A stretch of 17,958 bases of DNA from Christensenella sp. UBA4651 (lineage in GTDB: Bacteria; Bacillota; Clostridia; Christensenellales; UBA1242): assembly GCA_002405615.1 (NCBI GenBank), contig DHMD01000023.1, positions 8,858 through 26,815 of the forward strand. Reading direction: 5' to 3'. How positions within the stretch are numbered: the first letter of the stretch is position 1; every line of letters starts with the position of its first letter. The translations under genes were made by a program, and so were the position numbers. Of the stretch, positions 1 through 7,092 are shown piece by piece. The notes below the pieces were generated by a model that saw nothing but the letters and a program-made list of their open reading frames with translations, was not told the DNA's origin and made no database searches.

Positions 1-303
1 CTCGGTCGGCTCTTTGCTAACTTTCGTCCAGTCATAGTCCGAGTCGTTCCCTCCCAAATTAATCACAACGATATTACGCAGCTTATCACTTTTGTATTGC
101 AAAACCTTTTGAACGAACCCTTTTTTGTACGCCTTTTCCAAGGTTTGCCCAAAGAATGAGATGTTGTGCGTTTCCCAGCCCGTCTTTTCACTAATAAGAT
201 TGACAGTGCTATTCGGTGCGACAACATACTTATCTTGAATGTCACGAACGACCCCTTTGGCGTTAGAGTCGCCCAAAATTACCAAATTGGTTTGCTTATT
301 CAA
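1..303 (-). CDS. SGNH/GDSL-type hydrolase, N-terminal part (cut by window edge)
   Basis: The first 101 codons of a secretion-signal-free SGNH hydrolase are visible; the gene continues beyond position 1. Block I is LVILGDSNAKG, with the presumed nucleophile Ser at residue 13. A block III motif, NLGGND, lies at about residues 82-87, where the Asn would form part of the oxyanion hole. The catalytic Asp/His pair expected near the C-terminus lies outside the window. The start chosen is TTG at 303, because a GGAGG (319-315) stands 11 nt upstream and the frame begins there. This start overlaps the last codons of degV by 8 bp, so the two are probably translationally coupled in one operon. Family members are esterases, lipases or carbohydrate acetyl-esterases; the substrate cannot be told. 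The degV partner hints at lipid or acyl chemistry, but that is inference. Confidence 0.75.
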   Translation of the reverse strand, partial: MNKQTNLVILGDSNAKGVVRDIQDKYVVAPNSTVNLISEKTGWETHNISFFGQTLEKAYKKGFVQKVLQYKSDKLRNIVVINLGGNDSDYDWTKVSKEPTE

Positions 304-1147
304 GGTTGCTGCTGCCTCCGTCAAATAGAATACCTATGCAGTTTGGGCCACAATGACAACAAATTGTGCCATTAGCAAATGTATCGTAAACGTGTTTGAA
401 GCCACGCTCCTTTAATTTTGCTTTGAAACTCTCTACGATTTCAGGCATATCAGATGAGTGCGTAATAAATACATAATCAAGATTTGGATTAGGGTAGTCT
501 TGAAGTAGAGCAGCGATGTACTTATCAGCGACAGACCTCATATTACCGATAAATTTGCGTTTTACAGTCAGTTTCCCATCTTTCATTTGAATTTGAGGCT
601 TGATTTTGAGAATATTAGCCCCTAAAAGTGCCAACGCACTACATCTGCCGCCTTTGTATAGGTAGTTCAGGTTTTCTAGGATAAAGCCAGTCTGAATTTG
701 TGGAACTTTCTTGTTGAGTAAGTCTACAATTTCAGCAACCTCTTTACCCTCATTGACTAATTGTCTAGCATAAATTGCCAGTAGGGCAATACCAGTAGAG
801 AGTTGCAAAGAGTCGATAATATAAACGTTTTCAAACTCCTTGGCTGCTGCTTGTGCATTTGAGCAGGCGCTGCTAACTCCACTACTCAAACATATGTGAA
901 TTATGGCGTCAAAATCTTGCTTAACCTTGCAAAAAAAATCCTCATAATCTGCTATATTGATTGCGGCAGTTTTTGGTAACTGTTTTTTCTCCGCAACGTA
1001 CTCATAAATCTGTGCTGAAATTCCCTCACGGTCTTCCAAATAATCATCGCCCAAAACCACATAAAAAGGTATCGTCTGGATGTCGTATTCTTGCAATAAG
1101 TTTTGCGGCAAATCTACTGTACTTTCAGCTGTAATCGCTATTTTCAT
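296..1147 (-). CDS. DegV family fatty-acid-binding protein (FakB-like)
   Basis: A full-length (283 aa) DegV protein, a cytoplasmic carrier that holds a fatty acid while fatty acid kinase FakA phosphorylates its carboxylate. Visible signatures are an N-terminal ESTVDLP (residues 8-14, the family's DSTADLP), T60 in the TSQPS-equivalent position, LSSGVSSA (87-94) lining the acyl site, YKGGR (164-168), and H265 in the terminal HxGP block. The ATG at 1147 has GAGGT 10 nt upstream. The SGNH hydrolase gene overlaps its 3' end. A fakA-like gene lies at the right end of this window, so a kinase partner is encoded nearby. Odd feature: the C-terminal block is CCHCGPNC, with four cysteines in eight residues, where relatives usually have HTGP. 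Which fatty acid is bound cannot be read from sequence. Confidence 0.9.
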   Translation of the reverse strand: MKIAITAESTVDLPQNLLQEYDIQTIPFYVVLGDDYLEDREGISAQIYEYVAEKKQLPKTAAINIADYEDFFCKVKQDFDAIIHICLSSGVSSACSNAQAAAKEFENVYIIDSLQLSTGIALLAIYARQLVNEGKEVAEIVDLLNKKVPQIQTGFILENLNYLYKGGRCSALALLGANILKIKPQIQMKDGKLTVKRKFIGNMRSVADKYIAALLQDYPNPNLDYVFITHSSDMPEIVESFKAKLKERGFKHVYDTFANGTICCHCGPNCIGILFDGGSSNLE

Positions 1148-1225
1148 AATAAAATTTACCTCGCTTTTTTGTATAGTAATATTTTATTTATTTTAGTTAA
1201 ATTTTGCACCCTAATAGAGCAAGTT

Positions 1226-1278
1226 GCACTCTCTTGCATTTAGAAACAACTCTCTCAACAAATACCAGCACTCTCTTG
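1226..1278. repeat. Direct repeat GCACTCTCTTG x2 in divergent control region
   Basis: The 11-mer GCACTCTCTTG occurs at 1226-1236 and 1268-1278, 42 bp apart start to start (about four helical turns). A related AACTCTCTCAAC lies between them at 1248-1259. The copies sit between the divergent degV and XRE regulator genes, upstream of the XRE promoter. They could be binding sites for a regulator, perhaps the XRE protein itself; this is inference from position and phasing. Confidence 0.4.
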
Positions 1279-1312
1279 ACAGGAGAATTAATAAATTTTT
1301 GCTTCGATTTGG

Positions 1313-1341
1313 TTGATTTTTGCCCTATTTTATGGTATATT
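1313..1341 (+). promoter_or_regulatory. Probable sigma-A promoter of the membrane XRE regulator
   Basis: TTGATT (1313-1318), a 17-bp spacer and TATATT (1336-1341). Transcription from about 1348 would give a leader of about 70 nt that is very T-rich. An exact TTGACA at 1276-1281 further upstream lacks a good -10 at the right distance. Confidence 0.55.
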
Positions 1342-1420
1342 TAGGATGTTTTGAAGCAAAAAATAATTTTTCGATATTTTTTGACTATTTTTTACGAATT
1401 TTTAAGGAGTGAGCAATCTA

Positions 1421-2008
1421 GTGACAGAAGACGAGATTAAGCAAAATTTTTCACACAACTTGTTGCGATTACGCAAGGCAAAAAATCTCACGCAAAGCAA
1501 ACTTGCCGAGGCACTAAATTACTCGGACAAGGCTGTGTCAAAGTGGGAGGTCGGGGCAGTGCTTCCAGATGTGGAAACTATGGTAAATATCGCTGACTTT
1601 TTTGATGTAAAAGTTAATGACCTAATCTATACAAAAAAGCAAAATATTGACCGCCGTTTCAAACTCAAAAATCTAATTATCAGTATGTTGAGTATTGTGG
1701 GCGTTTGGCTCGCCGCTGTCGTTGCCTACTTTATATGTTTCAGTAGCGGCGTTACCGATAGAATTTGGCTTATTTTTATTGGCGCTATCCCAGTTAGTTT
1801 TATATTAGCCATAATTTTCAGCGCTTTGTGGTTCAATCGTTTTACTCTGTTTGTGTCCATTACTGGCTTTGTTTGGTCAGCAATAGGCACGATATATGTG
1901 CTGCTAAATTCCACTCATTATTGGTTCATATTTATTATAGGAGTTGTGGCAGAGTTGTTGGTAATCTTGGGGTGCTTCCTCAATAAAATAGTATCTAAAC
2001 AGCAATAA
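1421..2008 (+). CDS. XRE-family transcriptional regulator with four membrane helices
   Basis: A 195-aa protein. Residues about 10-67 form a classical XRE helix-turn-helix (TQSKLAEALNYSDKAVSKWE is the recognition region), with the usual SDKAVSKWE signature of Firmicutes regulators. A basic linker follows, then four hydrophobic segments at about 84-106, 115-137, 142-163 and 167-188. It is therefore a DNA-binding domain tethered to the membrane and may sense an envelope signal. The start chosen is GTG at 1421 because AAGGAG at 1404-1409 lies 11 nt upstream; the earlier in-frame GTG at 1409 overlaps that ribosome binding site. The gene is monocistronic, with its own promoter and a terminator 24 bp after the stop. 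The target genes are unknown; the divergent degV region or its own promoter are candidates. Confidence 0.85.
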   Translation: MTEDEIKQNFSHNLLRLRKAKNLTQSKLAEALNYSDKAVSKWEVGAVLPDVETMVNIADFFDVKVNDLIYTKKQNIDRRFKLKNLIISMLSIVGVWLAAVVAYFICFSSGVTDRIWLIFIGAIPVSFILAIIFSALWFNRFTLFVSITGFVWSAIGTIYVLLNSTHYWFIFIIGVVAELLVILGCFLNKIVSKQQ

Positions 2009-2031
2009 AATCAACACAAAATCATAATTTT

Positions 2032-2056
2032 ACAGCCTTTTATGGCTGTTTTTTGT
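2032..2056 (+). terminator. Intrinsic terminator after XRE regulator
   Basis: Stem ACAGCC/GGCTGT (2032-2037 with 2044-2049), 6-nt loop, followed by a run of T. It separates the regulator from the lipoprotein promoter downstream. Confidence 0.8.
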
Positions 2057-2110
2057 TTATTTCCCGTATTTTTTGTGAATTTTTTTACATTTTAATTATA
2101 TGCAATTCGA

Positions 2111-2140
2111 TTGACCAATTTTATAAAAAATGTATATACT
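2111..2140 (+). promoter_or_regulatory. Probable sigma-A promoter of the broken collagen-like lipoprotein gene
   Basis: TTGACC (2111-2116), 18-bp spacer, TATACT (2135-2140). The intact paralogue has the same layout: TTGACA, 18 bp, TATACT. The broken gene may therefore still be transcribed. Confidence 0.6.
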
Positions 2141-2203
2141 TTACTCTGTATATTGGAGCAAAAATTTGCTTGCCCAATCTCAATATTTAGATAGGAGAGT
2201 TTT

Positions 2204-2665
2204 ATGAAAAATAAAATAGAAAAGAGCAGCAAAAAGAATAAATTAAAAACTGTCGGGCTTGCGTCTATTTGTCTGGCACTGACTACGCCATTTGTTTTTG
2301 CTGGGTGTGCAAACCCAGAAGATTCCAAAGGGGATAGAGGTGCTGACGGAGAGAGCGCTTTTGAAATCGCCAAAAGATACGACCCGTCTTTGGAGGGTAA
2401 GACTGCCGAAGAATGGTACGCCAGCCTAAAAGGTGAAACTGGCGATACTGGCAGCACTGGTGCAAAAGGTGAAACGGGTAACACAGGTGAGGCGGGCAAA
2501 GACGCCCCAACAGTAACCAGCGTGGAGTGCGTATACACCACCAGTCAAACCACAAACAAGCCTTGTATCCGCTTTACTTTCAATATGAGTAGCGGGTTGC
2601 CTTTTTATTCCGAAATGAGTATCCCAGGTATGGAATTGACAATGGAGGCTAGCGATGAGACGTAA
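2204..2665 (+). CDS. Surviving N-terminal piece: truncated collagen-like lipoprotein
   Basis: This 153-aa open frame is what can still be translated from the broken gene. It has a lysine-rich N-terminus, a hydrophobic segment (about 17-33) and a lipobox ending FAGC, with the lipid-carrying Cys at residue 35. Next come three G-X-Y triplets (GDR GAD GES, 43-51), a spacer SAFEIAKRYD...EEWYASLK (51-76), and eight further G-X-Y triplets (77-100). It ends about 50 residues after the collagen part, before the beta-rich modules. If expressed it would be a short lipid-anchored stalk without its head. The next frame begins ATG directly after the TAA, so re-initiation is conceivable, but the nearest GGAGG lies 17 nt away. 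Confidence 0.5.
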   Translation: MKNKIEKSSKKNKLKTVGLASICLALTTPFVFAGCANPEDSKGDRGADGESAFEIAKRYDPSLEGKTAEEWYASLKGETGDTGSTGAKGETGNTGEAGKDAPTVTSVECVYTTSQTTNKPCIRFTFNMSSGLPFYSEMSIPGMELTMEASDET

Positions 2666-4469
2666 ATGGATAGTTCTATCCAAGAGCAAATCAACCTTTT
2701 GGGCAAAATTAACGGCGTGTTGCCAGCGAATCCTGATAAGGCCGATTATTCCCCAGAAGAATTGCGCACAAATCCAGCTCTTGCCGAAATTGATGGTATC
2801 GAGAACTTCACATACTACATAAAGGTTGCCAATTTTGAGAAGTATTACCTAATCGGTCAAATCGTAGTAGACAACGTAAGTTATAGTTGTGGCGACACGT
2901 TGAGTATGGATATCGGTAACGGCAACACAATCACAACAAAAGCATACTATGTCGAGGCGGAAAAGGGCGAACTCTATGTTTCTTTGCCACTTTTGATTGA
3001 TTTTGCAATTAATAACCTTTATAACAATAATGCTTCTGACAACCTAACAATCGTTAATAATGTGAGTAGGGCAAGCCTCCGAGAAAAGGCGTCAATTTAT
3101 TCCAGAGCGTGCAGCGCTAGTTTGGCTAAAAATCACAAGTTTTGATGTAGCGGACGACACCCCTTGTTATATTGGTGGGAGGTCGAGCAGCAATCCTAAT
3201 TACCAAGGTTACACAATTAGAGTAGCAGAAAGAAACGCCCCATTTAATTTTGCGTATGAAAATATGAGCGCAGGCGACATCGTGCTAATCAAAATGAGAA
3301 CTTCTTTCGGTAACAAAGGTACTGTTTATTCCACTCAAACGGTTACTAGCACGGATGGCACTTTGTCTGGTGTAACGATTAAACCGGGCGAGTTAATAAA
3401 CGATTTGTGTTGGCAGCAATCTCTCACTGGTTCTGGACCTTGCTCCGTATAGTGTCAATTTGTGATTTACAGTGCCACAACTGGTGCAAGGACAATTGAT
3501 TTGAGTTTGCAAATGTCCCAAAGTTTGACAACGATGGCGTCTATTGAGTCTATCAAATCTGCCCAAACCAATGCTTTGAGAGAATTGTATGACATTTTGG
3601 AAAAGCAGACGAACACAACAGGTATACCAACAGTATTGGAGTCGGCGGATTTTGGCTCTAACAAAACCTATAAAGGTTTGGCGAGAGTATTGGTCGGAAG
3701 TGGTAAAATAGCCTTGACGGATAGCACTCGCCTAGTTTTTGCTGACGAGAATAAAAATGGAATTGCAGTATTTCAGTTAAACGAAAATGTAACCTTGCCT
3801 CTCGGTAATAATTTGTATATAAATGCGCCCGCATTTTGGAAAGATATGAATAACAATCTCTATCTTGATGCTACCGTTCTAGCGCATTACGGTGCTGTGG
3901 CAAAATATATTCAGTTGAGTTGGATTGATGTTTATTATCCTATTTCCGAACTTAATCCTATCGCAGACAGCACTTTTGAAATCAAAAATATTAGTGATAA
4001 TACGGCAGCCGACGACTCATATACCCCACACGGGATAGAGAAAAGCACGGAGGCGGACAACGAGTATAACATTACTTTGAATAGCGCTAAATTGAGCGTG
4101 AACTTTGTTTATGATTCTATCAAAACCTCGGACGCCGCAGGGCAAAACAATGCTATTGACGGAATGTTTTATATGGTTGAAACGATTACAAAAGATAAAG
4201 ATGGTAATAATGTAACAACTATTTCTTATGAGGCGTGCAAGCCGGGCGAAACTGGCTCTATTTACCAGCCTTATATGACTATGGAAACCAATGGTTCAAT
4301 CCGATACCAATACTCCGATTCTAGTGTGGATTTGGGCAAGAAAGGTTCGACATTTACTCAAAAAATCACTTGTGTTAGAATTGAGAGATACCCAGGGACT
4401 AATATTCGTTACGAAGTAAAATCTGCCACAATCACACTCAATTTTACTATAAATGTTGGTCGGGAGTAA
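2204..4469 (+). pseudogene. Degraded collagen-like surface lipoprotein gene (two in-frame stops, one frameshift)
   Basis: The whole span matches, module by module, the intact lipoprotein gene at 4824-6938. The coding path is broken three times: a TAA at 2663-2665 with the same frame continuing straight after it, a net +1 frameshift between about 3066 and 3113, and a TAG at 3450-3452. Translation of the pieces gives a signal peptide, a collagen-like stretch, two beta-rich modules and a matching C-terminal end (TITLNFTINVGRE, like SLTLNITPSQSIN in the paralogue). Examples of shared segments are ADNEYNITL versus DSDEYNVTL and YVEAEKGELYVSLPLL versus YKIEGNELFVAAPVV. Promoter and ribosome binding site (AGGAGAG at 2193) are intact, so the first 153 codons could still be made. 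Three independent assembly errors would be needed to explain it otherwise; UGA recoding does not apply because the stops are TAA and TAG. Confidence 0.85.
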
Positions 4470-4514
4470 TATTGCGGGCATCTGAACATCTAAATTGAGG
4501 AATATTCTATCCGT

Positions 4515-4573
4515 ATCATTCCGAGTGAAACTTCTTCGCCCATAGTCGAGAAATCTGTGAGGGACGGTGTCCC
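4515..4573. repeat. Possible relic of a dispersed intergenic repeat
   Basis: Non-coding segment after the pseudogene, containing TCATTCCGAG and, further on, AGTCGAGAAATCT, then a small perfect hairpin GGGAC/GTCCC (4561-4573). The two blocks recall a short intergenic repeat I have seen in many bacterial genomes, here split by about 15 bp. No second copy is visible in this window, so this is only a suspicion. The rest of 4470-4823 holds the terminator and promoter listed separately. Confidence 0.25.
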
Positions 4574-4617
4574 GAACCAAAATAAAACTTAAAAGATTTT
4601 AATTTTTTCAAAAAATC

Positions 4618-4640
4618 AAAAGCCCTCAAACGGGCTTTTT
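4618..4640 (+). terminator. Intrinsic terminator between the two lipoprotein loci
   Basis: Stem AAAAGCCC/GGGCTTTT (4618-4625 with 4632-4639), loop TCAAAC, T-rich tail. Confidence 0.85.
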
Positions 4641-4717
4641 ACTTTTGTTTCATCAGCGAACCCCAACAACCATATAACGCCCCCAAAAACATTTTTTCAA
4701 AATATATCCCAAATCGT

Positions 4718-4747
4718 TTGACATAAATTGTCGCCATTGAGTATACT
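4718..4747 (+). promoter_or_regulatory. Sigma-A promoter of the intact collagen-like lipoprotein gene
   Basis: A perfect TTGACA (4718-4723), 18-bp spacer and TATACT (4742-4747). It lies inside the in-frame extension that would start at 4728, which supports the later start at 4824. Confidence 0.75.
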
Positions 4748-4823
4748 AAATATTGTAATGTGGGGGAATGCAACATTTTTGCTTTCTGCGCTGACAAAAT
4801 TCGATAGAAAGAAGGAGAATAAT

Positions 4824-6938
4824 ATGGAAGAGAAAAAGAAAAAGAGATTAATGAAAGTCGGCTTGGCATCGCTGTGCCTTGCGTTGTCTACACCACTAAT
4901 TTTTGCTGGTTGTTCTACCGACCCAGAGAGCGTAAAAGGTCCTCAAGGTGAGAAAGGAGAGAGTGCTTACGAAATTGCGAAGCGTGTTACCCCTGACGCC
5001 GTAGGAGATATGACTGAGACTGAATGGATTAATAGCCTAAAAGGTGAAAAAGGCGACCCAGGTAAAGATGGTGCGCAAGGCGCTAAGGGCAACACTGGTG
5101 CTACTGGCGAAGCGGGTGCTTCTATTACGAAAGTCGATTCTGAGTTCTGTTCATACAATGGTAAACCTGCAATCAAATTTACTTTCACAATGTCAAAGGG
5201 CGAGCCGCTCGTATCTTATGCAGCTGTACCATCAGAACTAAATTTCTTTGGGAGCAGTAATGTCTATAACGACACATTGAGCGTGTTGAGCGCTACTCAA
5301 AGCAAAATCTTTAATAAAATTCCTGCCGCTGCTTCTGGTGAGTCAAACAAGTTTACTGTTGCACAAGTAAAAGACAAAATTACCAACATTAGCGACTACA
5401 ACTTCTATGTTTCACTGGGTGAATTTACCGAATTTTACGAAATTGACGGCGTGCGTATCGGCAACACTACTTACAACGCAGAAAGTAAAACCTCTTTGTC
5501 AATCGGTATGAACAACTTTATCGAGGACAGCGTTTACAAGATTGAGGGTAACGAGCTTTTTGTTGCTGCACCTGTTGTATTTGAACTTGGTACAGATGTA
5601 GAAAACGGCAATATCCAATTGTTCAACAATACAGGTAAAGATGACGCAGACTCTGTTTCTGCTGATGTGGAGTTTAATATTAGTATTTCTGATGAAAATC
5701 AAATCACACCTAGTCTATCAATTGCTGAGGCTGGTGGTAGCATCCTTATGGATGATACGGCTACAACTCAACAAGGAGGTATGCCTGTTTACAATGTTTC
5801 ACTGAAAAATGGTACAACTCCAATCGTTATTGACTATAAGGGTAAAGCTGTGGGCGACATTATCGTAACCCGTATTATGGAGGGCACTAGTGTTCGTTAC
5901 GCAATCGACTCAATCACAGAACAGAATCAAGAATTTACAGGTTATACAGCTGGTTGGCTCACTGGGGAAGATTGGGATAACTTTACCACTACTACCCGTA
6001 CTTGCAACATTATGGTATTCCAGGAAAATGGTAATATATTAGGAACATCTTACACCACAGTCGCTACAAAAGCACAAGATATCACTATAACAGAAAATCT
6101 AGCAGCTTCTACAAGCACAATTACTAAAGCGGTTAAGGATAGCGTATACAACAAGTTTGAGAACGCAGATGGTGCAGAAAAATATTTGACTTGGGAAGAA
6201 GTAATTACCGAAAAGACCCTTGGTGAGGAATTTACAAACTATGTTGCTGTCGCAACTCTCCCTGCTGATATTGAGGTAAATAGCATTGGTTTCGCTATGG
6301 CATCATATTCTAGACCAAGTGAAGACCCAAGTGAGGAAACCACGCAAACATTAATGGGATATATGACTTTGGCTGATTTCGCAAAGGATGATATTGTGAA
6401 ATATAGCATTGGTAACAATACATTCATCAACCAAAAGGCATTCTATGTTGAAAACAGCAAATTGTATGTTGCTGCTGATTTGATGGAAAGTATGGGCTCT
6501 ATAGTAGATTTGTTGAAGATTAATCAATCAATTATCCCTCTCGGTGATTTTACGGCAAAAGAAAAGATTAACTTGACAAATGTGCCTGTTTCTAATGCTC
6601 AAAACACTGTTATAAAAGCAAGTGATAATGCAGACTCAGACGAATACAATGTAACTTTGGTAAACACGGAGGAGTATGTTCAATTCACTTATGAAGGTGC
6701 ACAAGCAAATGATAAAATCACAATAATTGAGTTCGAAGTAGAAGAGGAGACTATGGCTGTCAAATGCGTAGGTTCAGGTATTGATGTTTACACCGAAGCA
6801 AACAAAGTCTTCTTCTACGAATCATACGGCAAGGATATTAGTAAAGTTACGGCAAAGACTAGATATTACTACGTTGTTACTCCACAAGGTGTAGCAAGTC
6901 TTACTCTAAACATCACTCCATCTCAATCTATTAATTAA
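4824..6938 (+). CDS. Collagen-like surface lipoprotein with two duplicated beta-rich modules
   Basis: A 704-aa predicted lipoprotein. The start is ATG 4824, with AAGGAG close upstream. Residues 1-30 are a type II signal peptide (KKKKR, hydrophobic core, IFAGC) with the lipid-carrying Cys at residue 30. A short collagen-like part follows: GPQ GEK GES (39-47), a spacer SAYEIAKR...ETEWINSLK (47-73), and nine G-X-Y triplets (74-100). The remaining 600 residues contain two related halves. SLSIGMNNFIEDSVYKIEG (225 on) resembles KYSIGNNTFINQKAFYVEN (526 on), and YNVSLKNGTTPIVIDYKG (323 on) resembles YNVTLVNTEEYVQFTYEG (608 on). A trimeric stalk carrying a repeated beta domain on the outer face of the membrane is likely. 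The function (adhesion or surface layer) is not known. The preceding locus is a broken copy of the same gene. Confidence 0.85.
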   Translation: MEEKKKKRLMKVGLASLCLALSTPLIFAGCSTDPESVKGPQGEKGESAYEIAKRVTPDAVGDMTETEWINSLKGEKGDPGKDGAQGAKGNTGATGEAGASITKVDSEFCSYNGKPAIKFTFTMSKGEPLVSYAAVPSELNFFGSSNVYNDTLSVLSATQSKIFNKIPAAASGESNKFTVAQVKDKITNISDYNFYVSLGEFTEFYEIDGVRIGNTTYNAESKTSLSIGMNNFIEDSVYKIEGNELFVAAPVVFELGTDVENGNIQLFNNTGKDDADSVSADVEFNISISDENQITPSLSIAEAGGSILMDDTATTQQGGMPVYNVSLKNGTTPIVIDYKGKAVGDIIVTRIMEGTSVRYAIDSITEQNQEFTGYTAGWLTGEDWDNFTTTTRTCNIMVFQENGNILGTSYTTVATKAQDITITENLAASTSTITKAVKDSVYNKFENADGAEKYLTWEEVITEKTLGEEFTNYVAVATLPADIEVNSIGFAMASYSRPSEDPSEETTQTLMGYMTLADFAKDDIVKYSIGNNTFINQKAFYVENSKLYVAADLMESMGSIVDLLKINQSIIPLGDFTAKEKINLTNVPVSNAQNTVIKASDNADSDEYNVTLVNTEEYVQFTYEGAQANDKITIIEFEVEEETMAVKCVGSGIDVYTEANKVFFYESYGKDISKVTAKTRYYYVVTPQGVASLTLNITPSQSIN

Positions 6939-6977
6939 TTAAATTATAGATTAGATAAATAATCACTATATCAAAAT

Positions 6978-7009
6978 AAAAATAGCAACACCAAAGTTGC
7001 TATTTTTTA
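6978..7009 (+). terminator. Strong, possibly bidirectional terminator
   Basis: A 12-bp perfect stem AAAAATAGCAAC/GTTGCTATTTTT (6978-6989 with 6996-7007), loop ACCAAA. The T-rich side on either strand lets it end both the lipoprotein transcript and the convergent minus-strand gene that stops at 7093. Confidence 0.85.
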
Positions 7010-7092
7010 TTTTTTGGGGTTCATTACAAGCAAGCTTTTGCTTATTGTGTTGAGGGTCTAATTACTCTTCACAGATTTTTTTGATGATATTC

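Noticed and set aside
2092..2541. Long minus-strand frame rich in Pro/Ser/Val opposite the collagen-like stretch
   Set aside because: It is the antisense shadow of G-X-Y codons (GGN reversed gives Pro); there is no ribosome binding site and the same pattern appears antisense to the second copy.
2663..3452. Stop-codon recoding in the first lipoprotein gene
   Set aside because: The stops are TAA and TAG, a frameshift is also present, and all other genes use these codons as normal stops.
4728..4823. Earlier start for the intact lipoprotein
   Set aside because: The extension overlaps the promoter; the ATG at 4824 has AAGGAG and directly precedes the signal peptide.
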